DNA of 64,000 bases from the NCBI GenBank assembly GCA_009829735.1, contig CM020620.1, forward strand, positions 20,682,020-20,746,019, in the 5' to 3' direction. A program made the translations under genes and the position numbers. The notes under the pieces were generated by a model. The model worked only from the letters and a program-made list of their open reading frames with translations, was not told where the DNA came from and ran no database searches. This document shows, piece by piece, positions 40,031-51,432 of the stretch. Each line of letters opens with the position of its first letter. The stretch's first letter is position 1. The DNA is from Pyropia yezoensis. Its lineage: Eukaryota; Rhodophyta; Bangiophyceae; Bangiales; Bangiaceae.

Positions 40031-41965
40031 CCCCCCCTCCCCCCCTCCCCCCCCCCCGCCCCTTCCCTATCCCTCCCCCGCTCCTCCCCCCTTCTCCGCC
40101 GCCCATTGAAGCGGCGAGCGACGCTCGTCGTGCCGGGGCGCTACCCGCCGTGGCCACCGCAACGGCCACCGCGACGGCGCAGAGGCGGCCGGGCGGCGGG
40201 GCATCCAGGACGGAGGCGGTAGGCAGAGGTGGTAGCGGCGGCGTCGCGGGCGGCCGCGGCAGGGGGGGGGGGGGGGGGGGGGGCGCGGCGCTACCCGCCG
40301 CGGCGCGCCCCGCGCGACACCGCCGCACCCCCCCACCCCCCCCCCCTCCTACTGCACCTTGCCCAAGCGCTCTGGCAAAGAAGGGGTAGGGGAATAGGCG
40401 GGAGGGGGGGGGGCGGGGGGGGGTGTGCCTCGCTACGAGTGGCATGCCCACATCATGCACGGCGAGGGGGGGATGGGGATGGGGAGGGAGGAGGGGGAGG
40501 GGAGAGGGGGGGGGGGGAGCCTGGGCAGCTCCCTCCCGAGCCGTGGGGGGGGTGACCCGCCACGCGCACCCCCCCCCCCCCCCCCTCCTTTTCCCCCCCC
40601 CGCGCTCTGGCGGTGACCATCCAGGCCTATTTCGATGACTTCAGCGGCTGCAGGCGGGCCCCGCGGGGGCGGCGGCGCGGGGGGAGCCCCGCCCCGTCCC
40701 GCCCCGCCCCGCCCCGCCCTCCCCGGCACACCGCTATCCCCCCCACCGCCATCGCCACCCCTACCGCGCCACCGCCACAGCAAAAGAGGCAAAAAGGTAG
40801 GGGGGGTGGGGGGGGGGAAAGGAGGGGAGCGCCCACACGGCGCTCCCCCCACACGGCGCTCCCCCCACCCCAAGGCGGGCCCCCCCCCCCCCCCCCCTGC
40901 CCCCGCCCCAGGGGCGGTCACGCAAAAAGGAAGGGGGGGAAGAGGAGGAGGGGACTGGCGGGTTGACCCGCCCATCGGGCGAGGGCCGCCGCCCGGCAGC
41001 GGCGGGGGCGCCGCCCACGTGGGCGGTGGCAACCGCCCGCCCGCCCACCGGCGGCCGGTTCCCTCCTCCCCCGCCTCTGCTCACGCCGCCTCCCCCAGCT
41101 CCTCTGCAGAGGCACCGTGACTGACGGAGGGCACCCCCCCCCCCCCCCCTACGGCACCGCCGTCGCCCTCTCCCTCCCCACACAGACGGGATGAGAGGAG
41201 GAGAGGGGAGGAGGAGGAGGCGGCGGCGGCGGCGGCGGTGGCGGCGGCGGGAAAGCACCTGGCTACCGGCGGCCCGCCGGCGCGGCGGGTCCCACCCGCC
41301 CGGCCGGGTGGCGGGTCACCCGCCGCGCGCCCACCAATGGCAGCGCGTGCCGCTGGCGGCCGCGTCAGCCTCCTCTGCCAGCTGCCTGCCACGCCCCGTG
41401 GCGGCGGCGATCCCCCCACCCCCTCGGCGCCTCCACCGCCCCGTGGGGGTGGGGTAGTGGTGGTGCACCACCACCACCACCACCCCACCGCAACGTCCAC
41501 GTCCACGTCCACACCCGTCACGGGGCGTGGCGCCGACCCCCCGACGCCGGCAGCTGTGGTGGCTGCGGCCAGCGCCTCTTGTGGGTGGGGAGGGAAGGAG
41601 GTGGCGCCGGGGGGGGGGGGGGGGGGGGGAGGGGGGGGGCTCCAGGGGGGGGGGGGGGCTGCCCCACGCCCTCCTTCCCCTAGGTATCCCCCTCCCCACC
41701 CCGCCGCCGGCACCGGCGCCGCAGGCTGCGAGCGCGACTCGGCCCATTCCTGCCACCGCGGCCTTGCCGCCTCCCCCCTCTCTCAGCGGCGGCGGCGGCG
41801 GCGGCAGCGGCGACGCCGACGGTTGGGGCGGTGTACCCAGGGGGGCGGCGCCAGCCCCCCCCGCCCGCCCACCCCCCCCCCCCCGGCCCCTCCCGCCGTG
41901 CCGTGCACCCCCCCCCCGGCACCGCGCATGTCTTGCCGACGCCACCCGGCGGCGGCGGCCGGCCG

Positions 41966-41998
<33 letters not shown>

Positions 41999-42449
41999 TG
42001 GCGGGCTGGCTGCTGCCGCCGCCGCCGCCGCCGGCTGGCGGCGTCCGCCGCGACCGCCCCCCCGCGTCGGCGTGCGGCGTCTGCCGCGACCGCGCCATCG
42101 CGTCGGTGCCGTGCAGCGGCGGTGCAGACGGAGTGGGGAGGGGGAGGGGGGTGCGGCCGGGAGCGCCGGCCAGGTCGGGCGGGGGCGGCTGCGGGGCCCC
42201 ACGCCCACGCCCGCCCGCCGCGCCTGGGTGGGAGAACAGGTCGGGGGGTGGGGGGGCAAAAGGGTCTACCTACATACCTACATACCTACCTGGCCCCGAG
42301 GTCGGGCACAAGCACCATTGCCGGGGGTGGTGGTGGGGGGGGCGGGAGGGGGACTGCGGCTGCGGCAGGGGGGGCGGGCGGGCGGGGGGGGGGGGGGGCT
42401 CTCCCGCCACCGCCGGCTGCCCGCCCCCTACGGGGCAGCCATCGTCGCC

Positions 42450-43509
42450 ATGGCTACCTACGTGGCGCACGCGGGCGCCCCAGTCGCAAAGAGGCTGGGA
42501 GAAAAGAGAGAAGAAGAGGTAAGGAAGCGGACAGCGGCGGTGGCAGCGCAGCCGCCGACGCGGTCAGCGGCTTTCTTCTTCCGCGCTGCGCTGGCAGCGC
42601 GGCAGTCGGCCGCTCGGCGGTCACCCCCCCACCCCCGGGCCGTCCCCTCCCCACCGCGCCCCAAGTCCAGCGGGGTGGTGGTGCACCCCCACAGCCAGCC
42701 ACCCCGCCAGCCCGCCACCCAGCCACCACCCGCGCCGTCGGCACACCCCCCGTCTCGTCATGCACAACACCCATACCCCACACTCAACCCCCCCCCCCCA
42801 AACCAATACGGTAGCAGCGGCAGCGGCAGCGCCATTCAGCCCGCCCCCCCTCCCACCTCATTCCGCCACCGCATGCGGGGGCGGCCGCCGGCCGCCACCG
42901 GCGGCCGCGGCGGCACCATGGCGCCCACCCGCCCCGCCCCCGCGCCCGCCGGCAGCCCCCCGGGAGCGGCAACGGGAGCAGCCCGCGGCGAACGGACCCC
43001 CACCCCCCCGCGGCCGCCCGGCGTGCCACACCCCGCCGCCGCGGCGACCGCCGCGGTGGCCGTCGCGGCCGCCGACGCGGCGGCGGCGGCGGTGGCAGAC
43101 GCGGCCGCCGCGGCGGCGGCCGCCGCGGCCGCCGTTGCGCCCACCCCGCGGCCGCCCGCTCCGGGCAGCCGCACGGCGGGGAGGGACGGCACCGGCGACG
43201 GGGGCGGCGGCGGTGGTGGCGGCGGTGCCGCCGCCGCCGCCACCGCAGGGGCCAGAGCCGCGAGCGCGCCGTGGGGGGGGTGGGGGAGCGCCGCCGCCGC
43301 CGCCGCCGCCGCCACCGCCGCCACCGGCAGCGGCCCGTCGGCGGCCGCCGCGGCGGCCGCCGTCGCCGCGTCGGCAGCGTCAATGGAAATGGCGCGCCTT
43401 GCAGTGGGCGGCGGTGGCCGCCGGGCGGCCGCGGCAGCGGCGGCGGCGGCGGCAGCCGGAACCGGCCGCCGAAGCGCGGGTGGCGGCGGCGGTGGCGCCG
43501 CTGCTGCCA

Positions 43510-43552
<43 letters not shown>

Positions 43553-44618
43553 CATCCGCGGCCCGCCGCCGCGCGCAGCAGCGGCAGCGGGAGGCGGCGG
43601 CGGCGGCGTCCGACCCGCCGCCCGCCCCGCAGGCGCCAGCCCGCCCCCCCCCCCGGCAGCCCGCACGGGAGACGGCGGCGGCGGCGGCGGCGGCGGTGGG
43701 GGCGGCCGCGAGCGCCCCCGCGGCGGCGGCGTGCGCGGGGCGGGCGGCGGCGGCGGCCGCCGCCGCTCCCGCGGCGCCGCCGCGAGGGAGTCCCCGCGCG
43801 GCTGCCGCCGGGCGGCCGCGGCGGCGGCGGCGGCGGCGGCGCTGGCGCCGACGGCCGGCCGCACGGCGGGGGGGGGGCGGGGGGGGAAGGGGCTCGGCCG
43901 CGCCGCCACCGCCGCCGCCGCCGCCGCCAGGGGTGGTTGCGGGGCGGCCGCCCGCCGGGCAGAGGGGGGTGGCGCCGCCGGCCGGCAAGAAGGGGGGGCG
44001 GGGCGGGGGGGGGGCACCGCCCGTGCCCGCCGGGACGGGGGGGGCGGCGCGGCGGCGGGGGTGGGCGGCCGCGCCGGCGGTGGCGGTGGCCGCCGCAGCC
44101 GTGCGGGGGAGCGCGTCGGGATGGACCGCCCAGTCGGCGGCGGCGGCGTTGCCGCCGCTGCCGACGCTGCCGCTGCCGTCGCCGCCGCCGCCGCCGCCGC
44201 CGCTGCTGCTGCTGCTGCCGGCAGCGGCGGCGACGGCCGGCCGGGCAGGGACGGGTGCAGCGGGCGCCGGCCGCTGCCCGGCGGGCCGACTGGCCGGTGC
44301 GGGCCGGCCGGGCCGGTCTCCCCCTGCAGCTGCGACCGCCGCGGGAGTACCCGGTCGGCCGGTCGCGGGGGCGGCACGCCGTCGACGGCCGCCGTCGCCG
44401 CCGCCGTCACCGCCGCCGGCGCCGCGGCTGCCGCCGACGTCGCGACCGGCAGGGCCACCGGCCGCCGCCGGTCGGGGGACGGCAGCGGGGTGGCGGGGCG
44501 GGCGGTCGAAGGGCACGCCCGCGGCAGCCGCCGGATGGGGGAGAGGGTGCCGAGGGAGGGGGCCGCCACCGCGGGGGGCGGCGGCGGCCGCGGGGAGGGG
44601 GGGGGGGGGCGGGGGTAA
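42450..44618 (+). CDS. Tentative plus-strand gene, first exon best supported
   Basis: ATG 42450 is in a strong start context (gtcgccATGG). The next 23 codons have ordinary composition and end (LGEKREEE) at 42518 exactly before GTAAGG, a textbook donor. The frame also continues through the donor and stays open to 44618; the next 35 codons still look protein-like (RSAAFFFRAALAARQ), the rest is Ala/Gly/Pro/Arg repeats that overlap the minus-strand coiled-coil gene. So either a single short first exon or a longer low-complexity protein. Nothing is recognisable. Confidence 0.3.
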
Positions 44619-46394
44619 GGGGTGGTGACGCCCGCCCGGCGGGCAGCGGGGGGGCGCCGCCGTGGCGACGCGCCCGCCGGCCAGGTGGGGGGGGGGGGCG
44701 CCGGGGGGGGGGGGGGGGCGACCGCCGCCGCTACGGCCGATGCGGCGGCCGCCGGCAGCGTCGCCGACACGGCTGTCGCGGGCGGCACTGCCACTGCCGC
44801 CGGCGACGGCGGGATGGCCACTGGTGTCACCGGCGCTGCCGCCGGTGCTAGTGTCCCCGCCGCCGGTGGCGGTGGCGCCGCCACGGCCGATAGCTCGGGG
44901 CCGGCACCACGATCCAGCGGGGGCCCTGCCAATGGTGCCGCTGTCGCCGCCTCCACCGCTGCCGTTGCCGGCTTGCCTTTCGTCAGCGTCACCCCAGGGG
45001 CAGGCCCTGGTGGCACACCCGGCGACTCGGCCGCCGCCACCACAGCCTGTGGCTCAAGCACTGGCGGCCTCGGCGCAGGGGACACGCACGCCGCCGCTGC
45101 CGACGCCGCCGCCGCCGCCGCTGCCGCCGTGAGCCGGTCGGTGGCGGCGGCGAGCTCCGCGCGGACCCCCCCCAGCGCCGCCTCGTACGCGGACCGCTGG
45201 GTGGTCAGCGCCGCCGCGGCGGTGCGGGCGTAGGCCAACGCCAGCGCCGCGACGCGGGAGCGGTAGGCCGCCCGGAGGGGCGCCTCCACCGCCGCCTGCT
45301 CCGCCGACGTTGCCGCCGACGGCGACGCGGCCGCCGCGCGGGCGGCCACCGCCACCGCCCGCAGCTGCCGCCGCGACGCGCGGTCGCGGGTAGTGGCGGC
45401 GGCGGCGGTCGCGGTGGCGGCCGCCGCCGCGGCGGTGGCCGCAGCCAGCTGCGAGGCGGTGCGGGCGGCGGTGGCGTTGGCGGTGGTGAGCTGCGCAAAG
45501 TAGGCTGTGGGGGGTGGTGATGACCGCGAGTTCGGGAGGGGCAAGGGGGGGCATACCCCAAAGCGCAACCACCCACAAGGGCCAGGGGCACACCGCGTAG
45601 TTATCCAAGGGGCGAACCAGCAGAGGGGGGCGGCGGTGTGTCAGAGCTTCCGCGTCGGTTCTCGCTCCACTCCACCCCCCTCAACCCCCCCACCCGGCAT
45701 CAGTGCCCACCGGGGTCCACCGCCCCACTTCCTCCCCTTCCGCCTGCCCATCACCCCACGAGCCATCCCCCCCGCCCCCCCCAGTCTCAAACCTCCCCCC
45801 CTCAGCCCACCCTTTCCCCCCACCCCCCCCCACCTCCTCCCGACCAACGTACAGTCCCGCGCCTGCAGAGCGGCACCCAGCTCGGCCAGCAGCCGGCGCT
45901 CGCGCACCCCCCCCCCCCCCCCCCCGGCCCCCCCCCACAGGCCGCACACCCCCCGCCCCCCCCCCCGACGGCGCCGCGTTCTCCCCGCTGCTGTCCGACA
46001 GCACCAGCGACGCCCGCCGCCAGACGGTGGTGGGCGGCCCGGAGGGGGTGGTGGCGCCGGGCGCCGCCGCGGCGGCGGCCGCCCCCGCCGCGGTCGTCGC
46101 GGCGGCCGCCGACGGGGGCAGGAGGGAAAAGGCGGGGAGGCCCCTCTCTCGGTGGAGGGGCGGCGGCGCCTTGGTCGCCGACGTTGCTACCGCCGCTGCT
46201 GCCGCCGCCGCCGCCGCCGCCGTCGTCGTCGTCGCGGGCAAGCAGGCGACCGGCGGCGCGCGGCGCCCACCGGCGGGCAGGCCGGTGGCGGCGGCGGCCG
46301 TGGAGGTGGTGGTGGTGGTCGCGGCGGCGGGCGCCGCGCCCCCACCGCCGTCACCGCCGCCACCGCCGCCGCGGAGGATGGGGGACGTTGGCAT
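42836..46394 (-). CDS. Ala-rich coiled-coil protein, two exons
   Basis: Proposed start is ATG 46394 (MPTSPILRGG). Exon 1 runs to 45853 and exon 2 from 45504 downwards, joined over an intron with donor GTACGT and acceptor CCCCCCACAG. Across the junction the heptad-like helix (RRLLAELGAALQARD, then YFAQLTTANATAARTASQLAAA) continues, which supports the splice. Exon 1 contains SLVLSDSSGENAAPSGG and then a long G-run (45908-45926), after which the frame must shift to reach the coiled coil. After about residue 150 of exon 2 the sequence becomes Ala/Pro/Thr-rich, and to the left of about 44600 it cannot be told from the equally biased opposite strand, so the C-terminal boundary is weak. A structural role is possible; no function can be assigned. 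Confidence 0.45.
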
Positions 46395-46487
46395 CTCCTC
46401 ATCGTCGGTGCCGGAGGCGGCAGCGGGCGCCGAGACGTCTGAGGAGGTGGCGCCCCAGGGGGGTGCGCGTGGGGGGGGGGAAGGCCG

Positions 46488-46652
46488 CTGGGTCACCGCC
46501 GCTCGCACGGTGACCGGGTCGATGGAGTTGGGTGGGGGGGGGGGTAAGGGCGGCGGGGGTGAGGGTGGGGCTGGGTCACCGCCGCTTGCATGGTGACCGG
46601 GTCGATGGAGTTGGGTGGGGGGGGGGGGTAAGGGCGGCGGGGGTGAGGGTGG
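46488..46652. repeat. 82-bp tandem duplication
   Basis: Two copies of GCTGGGTCACCGCCGCT... through GGGTCGATGGAGTTGGGTGGG and GGTGAGGGTGGG, with two or three base differences and a G-run length difference. Confidence 0.9.
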
Positions 46653-47442
46653 GGGGAGGGGGGAAGGGCGATGCAACAAGACGGAGGTGGGCAGTAGAGA
46701 CAGGGTCAAGCGGTCCCCGCAGGACGGGGGAGAGTGCGCAGCGGTGAGCCAGAGGGACAGAGGGATGCGTTGGCGGGGGGGGGGGGGGGAGTGGGCGTGG
46801 GTGCGCCAGCCGTTTTGGCGTCTGGCAAAAACCCGTTGCGCAGATGGGAAGAAGGGGGGTGGGTGGTGGGACAGGGCTACGCAGCGGGGGAGGCGTCGGC
46901 GTCGGCCGTCGGGCGCTGCGCACCGGGGGGGGCGTCGGCGGCGGCCGCCAATGCCTTGCCGCACACGGGCCGTGCAGGAAGGCTTTGTGGGGCGGGGGTG
47001 GGATGCCGATGCCACCGCGCTTCAGCGTGCTTTGCAGAGGGGGTGGGGGGCTCTGGGCCAATCATTTTAGCGGTTTGAATGTTTGAAGCGTGTTGAAACG
47101 GGCACGAGTCCCGCCACGGCCGGGACAAGCAGAGGGGGTCGGTTGGTGCACGGGTGGCTGCACCCCCGCCAGCTGTGGCGTGGGTGCTGTGGCCGCCCCC
47201 CCCGCCGCGCCGCGGGGACCTCAACTCGGTTGGGGGGGGGGGGGGGGGGGGGGGGGGTGAAGGACGGCCGCCGGCCGCGGCGGCGAAGCCGGCAGGCAGG
47301 CCAAGGCTAACGCGGCCAGCCGGCTGCCCGGCTGCCGGCGCGCGCGGGACTGGGAAGCGCGGGACGCGGGACGCGGGGGGGGGACGAGCGCCGGCCGCCG
47401 GCCGCCAGGGCTGGGCGGGGCGCGACGGCGGGGAAGCCAGGG

Positions 47443-47461
47443 AAAAAAAAAAAAAAAAAAA
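47443..47461. repeat. 19-base poly-A run
   Basis: Nineteen consecutive A in a region that is otherwise almost pure G and C. It may be the tail of a retroposed RNA copy, but no target duplication or recognisable source was found. Confidence 0.9.
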
Positions 47462-47857
47462 GACTGGGCCGGGCGGGCAAAGTCACGGGCAGAATGGTTG
47501 GTATACCGCGGGCGGCCGCCCGGGCAGGCCGGCGGACGGGCGGACGGGCGGGCGGGCGGGCGGGCGGGCCGGGCGGCAGCCGCCCGAGGCGGCCCGCGGC
47601 GGCCGGCATTGGCCCCTTCCCGCGGCGGCGGGCTGGTGGCCGACGGCGCGGCGGCTGGCGGCGCGGGCGGCGGGACGCGGGCGCTCCCCCCCCCGCCAAC
47701 CACCATTGCCCAGACACGGAGCCCCCTCCGTCCCCGTCCGTGACGGCTGCTCTGGGAGTATGAGGAGCGCACAACCGGGCACAGCTCCACCCCCCACCCC
47801 CCCCCGCGCACCCCCCCCCCACCCCCCCCCCCTGCCTCTACGACGGACGGTGGAGGC

Positions 47858-50800
47858 TCACTCCCCCCCCTCAACGCCCCCACTCACCAGCTTGTTGAGC
47901 TGGTTGCGCAGCTTGACACACTGCTCCCGCTCCTGCGCGAGCTCCACCTTTGTCGCCACCATCAGCGCCACCACGTCCTCATCCGCGGCAACCGCGGCGG
48001 CGCGGCCGCCCCGCCCTGGGCGCCGGTCGGCGGCGAGGCGCGCCTCGGCCGCCTCGGCGCGCGCCATGGCCGCCGCGGCGGCCGCCTCGGCCGCGTCCCG
48101 CGACGCCTTCATCGCTTCCACCCGGCGGCCCGCCTCGCGCAGCTGCCGCCCGGCCGCCACCAGCCGGGCCGTCTGCTCCTCGGCGGTCGCGGCGGCAGCG
48201 GCGGCGGCGGCGGCGGCGGCGGCCGCCGCGTCGGGCCCCCGCGTGGCAGCGGCGGCGGCAGCGGGGGGGGGGGACGGCGGCGACGGGGGCGCCGCCGCGG
48301 CGGCGGCGCGGAGCGCCGCAATCTCCGCGTCGGCGGCTTCCGACTCGGAGCGGAGGGCGGCGAGGAGGGAGAGGAGGCGGCCAAACTTGGCGTCCTTGGC
48401 CGCCGACGCGGCAGCCGCCTTGGCCAGCGCCGCCTCGGCGTCGGCGAGGCGGGCAGACAGGGCGGCAATCTCGGCGGCCGCGGCGGCGGCACCGCCGGCG
48501 CCATAGTCACCCCCACCACCACCCCGCCGGCCGCCGCCGCCCCCCCCCCGGCCGCGGCGGCGGCGGGAGGCGGGCGGCTCTGAGGTGGCCGACAGCCCCG
48601 AGCCGGCCGTCACCTCCTCGTCCTCCATCTCGGCGGGGTCCTCGGGGGCGCCCTCAAACGCCTCGTCGTCCGTGGTGCTGACGCTATCTTCGCTGCTGTG
48701 CGTCATCGCGTCCTCGTCCGTTACGCGTGACATGCCCGGCGACACAATGGCGGTGGCCTCGGCGGCCTCGGCGGCGGCCTCGGCCGCCGCCAGCTGCGCT
48801 GACAGCATCTCGACCGACGAGCGCGCGGCGGCGGCGGCGGTCGCCTGCCGCGCCGCCTCAGACCGCGCGTCGTCTGCGTCGGCCGCCGCGGCCGCCGCTG
48901 CGTCGGCGGCAGCCGCCGCGTCGGCGCGCGCGGCCGTCACCGCGTTGGTGGCACGGGCAGTGGCGGCGGCCGCCGACGCCTGCGCGTCCCGCACCGACGC
49001 GGCGGCGGCGGCCATGCCGGCCGTCGCCGCCGCCGCCTCGGCCCGCGCGGCGGTCGCGTCTGCGTCGGCCTTTGCTGCGGCCGTTCGCGCATCGGCGGTG
49101 TCTGCCTCGGCGGCCGCCAACCGCTGCACAGCGGCCGCCGCGTCGGCGGGCGGGGGCGCCGCGTTGAGCCGCGCCACCGTCGCGTCCCGCTCGTCCCGTG
49201 CGTCGACGGCGGCGGCCGTCGCGGCAGAGGCGGCGGCCGTCGCGGCAGAGGCGGCGGCCTCGGCCGTCACCACCGCCTCGGCGGCCGCGTCCAGGTCCGC
49301 CTCGAGCGACCGCACCGTCTCGGCCGCCGCGTCGGCCGCGGCGGTTGCCTCGGCGGCCCGCTCCTCGGCCTCCGCCCGCGCGTGGTCGGCCGCCGCGGCG
49401 CGCGCGTCGGCGGCGGCGACTGCGTCGGCGGCCGCGGCGGCCGCCGCGTCGCCCTTGCGCGTCGCGTCGGTGGCGGCCGCCGCGGCGGCGGTCAGCTGCG
49501 ACAGCAGCACCCGCCGGTTGGCCAGGTGGGCCTCCTCGGCGGTTGCGGCGGCGGCCTCTGCTTCGGCCAGCCGGCTGGCCAGGCCGTCGGCCGTCGCCAC
49601 CGCCTCGGTAGCGGCGGCGCGGGCGCGGTCCACGTCCTTGTGGGCGGCTGCCGCCTCGGCTGTGACGGCGGCGAGGGCGGCGGCGAGGCGCGTCGCCTCG
49701 GCCGCTGACGCGGCCGCCGCGGCGGTGCCCCCGTCGCGTGCCGACCGCACCTCTTCGCCGGCCGCGGCGGCAGTGGCGGCCGCCGCCTCCGCGTCGGCCC
49801 GCAGGCGGTCCACGTCGGCCGATGCGGCCGCCACCGCGGCGTGGGCGGCCGCGAGCTCATCCCGCAACCGGGCGGCGGCGGCTTCGGCATCCGCACGGCC
49901 GGCGGCAGCGTCGGCGGCTTCCGACCGCGCCGCCGCCGTCTCGGCCGCCGCCGCCGCCGCCGCCGCCGTAGCGGTCGCCGCGGCCGTCTTTTCCCGCGCC
50001 GCCGCGTCGCGGGCGGCGGCGGCGTCCGACGTCGACGCGGCCGCGTCGGCGCGTGCCGCAGCTGCGTCTGCGCGGGCAGCGTCTGCCGCCGCGGTCGCGG
50101 CGGCCGCATCGGCCCGCGCGGCCGCCGCGGCGGCCGTGGCGGCGGTGGTGGCCGCGGCGGCGGCCGCCGCCTCGTCCCGGTGGCGGGCCGCCTCTGCGCG
50201 CGCACGCGCCGCGTCGGCCGTCGACGCCACCGCCCGGTCGGCGGCGTCGGTGGCGGTCGCGGCGGCGGCGTCGCGCTCCCGCCTTGCCGCGTCGAGGGCG
50301 GCGTCGCTCTTGGCCGCCCGCGCGCGGGCGGCCTCCGCGTCTGCGTCGGCGGCGGCGGCGGCGGCGCGGGCGGCGGCGGTAGCTGCGGCGGCCGCGTCGA
50401 GCCGCGACGCCAGGTCCATCTCCTTGGTCGACGGCACCGTGGGGGCCGCCGGCGGCGGCGCCGCGTGGAGCGGCGCTGGCGGCGCGGGGGTGACGGGGGA
50501 GCCCAGCGCGCGGGCGCCTGCTGCTGCCGGCGGGACGCTGCCCGCGGCGGCGGCGCCGCCCTTTGCCCTCGACTTGGCCAGCAGCTCCGCGTACGCCACC
50601 CGCAGGCTGTTGTACATGCCCGACAGCTCCGCGTAGGTGGCCTTGGTCTTGGCCGCGTGCGCCGCAAACGCGTCGAGCCGCCGGCGGTCGGCGGTGGACG
50701 CGGCGGTGGCGGCCGCCAGTGCCGCTTGCAGGTCCTCCATGTTGCCCGCCGACGGCGGGGGAGCTGGGGGGAGGACGGTGGACGCGGCGGCGGCGGCCGC

Positions 50801-50968
50801 GGCGGCGGCGGCGGCGGCGGGGGCGGCCGCCGCTGCCGCCACGTCGCGCCCTTTTTGCCGTGGCCGCTCCCGCCCCCCCGCCTTGGCCTTACCCCCACTC
50901 GACCGCCGGCCGCTGCTGCCGCTGCCCGACGACAGCGGCTCTGCCCCCCCCCCCTCAGCGGCGGTCAC
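47858..50968 (-). CDS. Long Ala-rich coiled-coil protein
   Basis: 1036 codons from a GTG at 50968; the first ATG is at about 50740 (NMEDLQAALAA), but the frame upstream is also open, so the start is not fixed. About half of the residues are Ala. Residues 75-140 (DRRRLDAFAAHAAKTKATYAELSG, then a Leu/Tyr helix) and 190-690 have the regular Ala/Arg/Glu/Asp heptads of a very long coiled coil. An acidic hinge (THSSEDSVSTTDDEAFEG) and Gly/Arg-rich linker follow, then two shorter coiled coils ending VATKVELAQEREQCVKLRNQLNKLV. A filamentous or tethering role in cytoskeleton or trafficking is likely but not more can be said. The opposite strand is open too (Ala/Ser-rich), an artefact of GCN repeats. 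Confidence 0.75.
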   Translation of the reverse strand: MTAAEGGGAEPLSSGSGSSGRRSSGGKAKAGGRERPRQKGRDVAAAAAAPAAAAAAAAAAAASTVLPPAPPPSAGNMEDLQAALAAATAASTADRRRLDAFAAHAAKTKATYAELSGMYNSLRVAYAELLAKSRAKGGAAAAGSVPPAAAGARALGSPVTPAPPAPLHAAPPPAAPTVPSTKEMDLASRLDAAAAATAAARAAAAAADADAEAARARAAKSDAALDAARRERDAAAATATDAADRAVASTADAARARAEAARHRDEAAAAAAATTAATAAAAAARADAAAATAAADAARADAAAARADAAASTSDAAAARDAAAREKTAAATATAAAAAAAAETAAARSEAADAAAGRADAEAAAARLRDELAAAHAAVAAASADVDRLRADAEAAAATAAAAGEEVRSARDGGTAAAAASAAEATRLAAALAAVTAEAAAAHKDVDRARAAATEAVATADGLASRLAEAEAAAATAEEAHLANRRVLLSQLTAAAAAATDATRKGDAAAAAAADAVAAADARAAAADHARAEAEERAAEATAAADAAAETVRSLEADLDAAAEAVVTAEAAASAATAAASAATAAAVDARDERDATVARLNAAPPPADAAAAVQRLAAAEADTADARTAAAKADADATAARAEAAAATAGMAAAAASVRDAQASAAAATARATNAVTAARADAAAAADAAAAAAADADDARSEAARQATAAAAARSSVEMLSAQLAAAEAAAEAAEATAIVSPGMSRVTDEDAMTHSSEDSVSTTDDEAFEGAPEDPAEMEDEEVTAGSGLSATSEPPASRRRRGRGGGGGGRRGGGGGDYGAGGAAAAAAEIAALSARLADAEAALAKAAAASAAKDAKFGRLLSLLAALRSESEAADAEIAALRAAAAAAPPSPPSPPPAAAAAATRGPDAAAAAAAAAAAAAATAEEQTARLVAAGRQLREAGRRVEAMKASRDAAEAAAAAAMARAEAAEARLAADRRPGRGGRAAAVAADEDVVALMVATKVELAQEREQCVKLRNQLNKLVSGGVEGGE

Positions 50969-51386
50969 GGGCGCCGCGCCGGCCGCCCCCCCCGCCCCCC
51001 CCCCCCGGCGCCCGTTGTGCCCATCGTCCCCCAGAGGGTCATGTCGCCGCCGCCGCCAACGCCGTCGAGGCGGACGGCAACGTCGCCCACCTCCTCGGCG
51101 AGCAGCCGCGGCCGGACGGTGGCGGCGGCGACCGCCGCCCCCGCCCGCGTGACGAGCGTCAGGTCGCCAACGAGGCCCGCCAGCGGCAGCGCCACCCGCC
51201 AGGCCACGCCGGGGCTCCCCGCCCCCGCCCCGCCGACGGCCGCCCCAACCGCGCCGGGGGGGACTCCACCGCCGGCGCCCGGCCGGTGGCGGCCTTCCAC
51301 CGCAGCACGTACTCCCCCGGGGGGGGGGGGCACACTACCAGGGAGACATGCAGCGTGGGGGGGGGGGGGGGTGGGGGGACGGACAT
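50969..51386 (-). CDS. Possible C2-like N-terminal part of the coiled-coil gene
   Basis: Upstream of the coiled coil the minus strand reads in one frame LHVSLVVCPPPPGEYVLRWKAATG (51350-51280) and in another WRVALPLAGLVGDLTLVTRAG and EEVGDVAVRLDG (51205-51060). The alternating hydrophobic strands and the W-K pair resemble the N-terminal C2 (NT-C2) module that precedes coiled coils in some trafficking or organelle-movement proteins. Frame changes between the pieces would need an intron or an indel in the G/C runs. The right end is lost in G-runs and the assembly gap. Confidence 0.35.
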
Positions 51387-51432
51387 GGCGACAAGAAGGC
51401 GGGGGGGGGGGGGGGGGGGGAGGGGGGAGGGG

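Larger units (their letters stand above)
39177..42449. other. Low-complexity region with two short coding-like islands
   Basis: Mostly poly-C, poly-G, CGG/CCG repeats and a CTACATAC repeat at 42266-42291. Two islands stand out on the plus strand by balanced composition: 40427-40465 (PRYEWHAHIMHGE) and 40603-40655 (LAVTIQAYFDDFSGCR). They are in different frames with G/C runs between and could be exons of an unrecognised plus-strand gene. I cannot build a gene from them. Confidence 0.4.
46395..47857. other. Intergenic with tandem duplication and poly-A
   Basis: No gene is recognised. It holds an 82-bp tandem duplication (46488-46652), a lower-GC patch with AATCATTTTAGCGGTTTGAATG at 47059-47090, G-run 47231-47257, a poly-A run and GGGCGGAC/GGGC repeats at 47530-47570. 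The right end should contain the 3' UTR of the next minus-strand gene. Confidence 0.5.

Noticed and set aside
48585-50636. 683-codon Ala/Ser-rich ORF on the plus strand
   Set aside because: It is the exact opposite strand of the coiled-coil gene. GCN-rich DNA is open in most frames; the minus strand shows heptads and charged patterns, this one does not.
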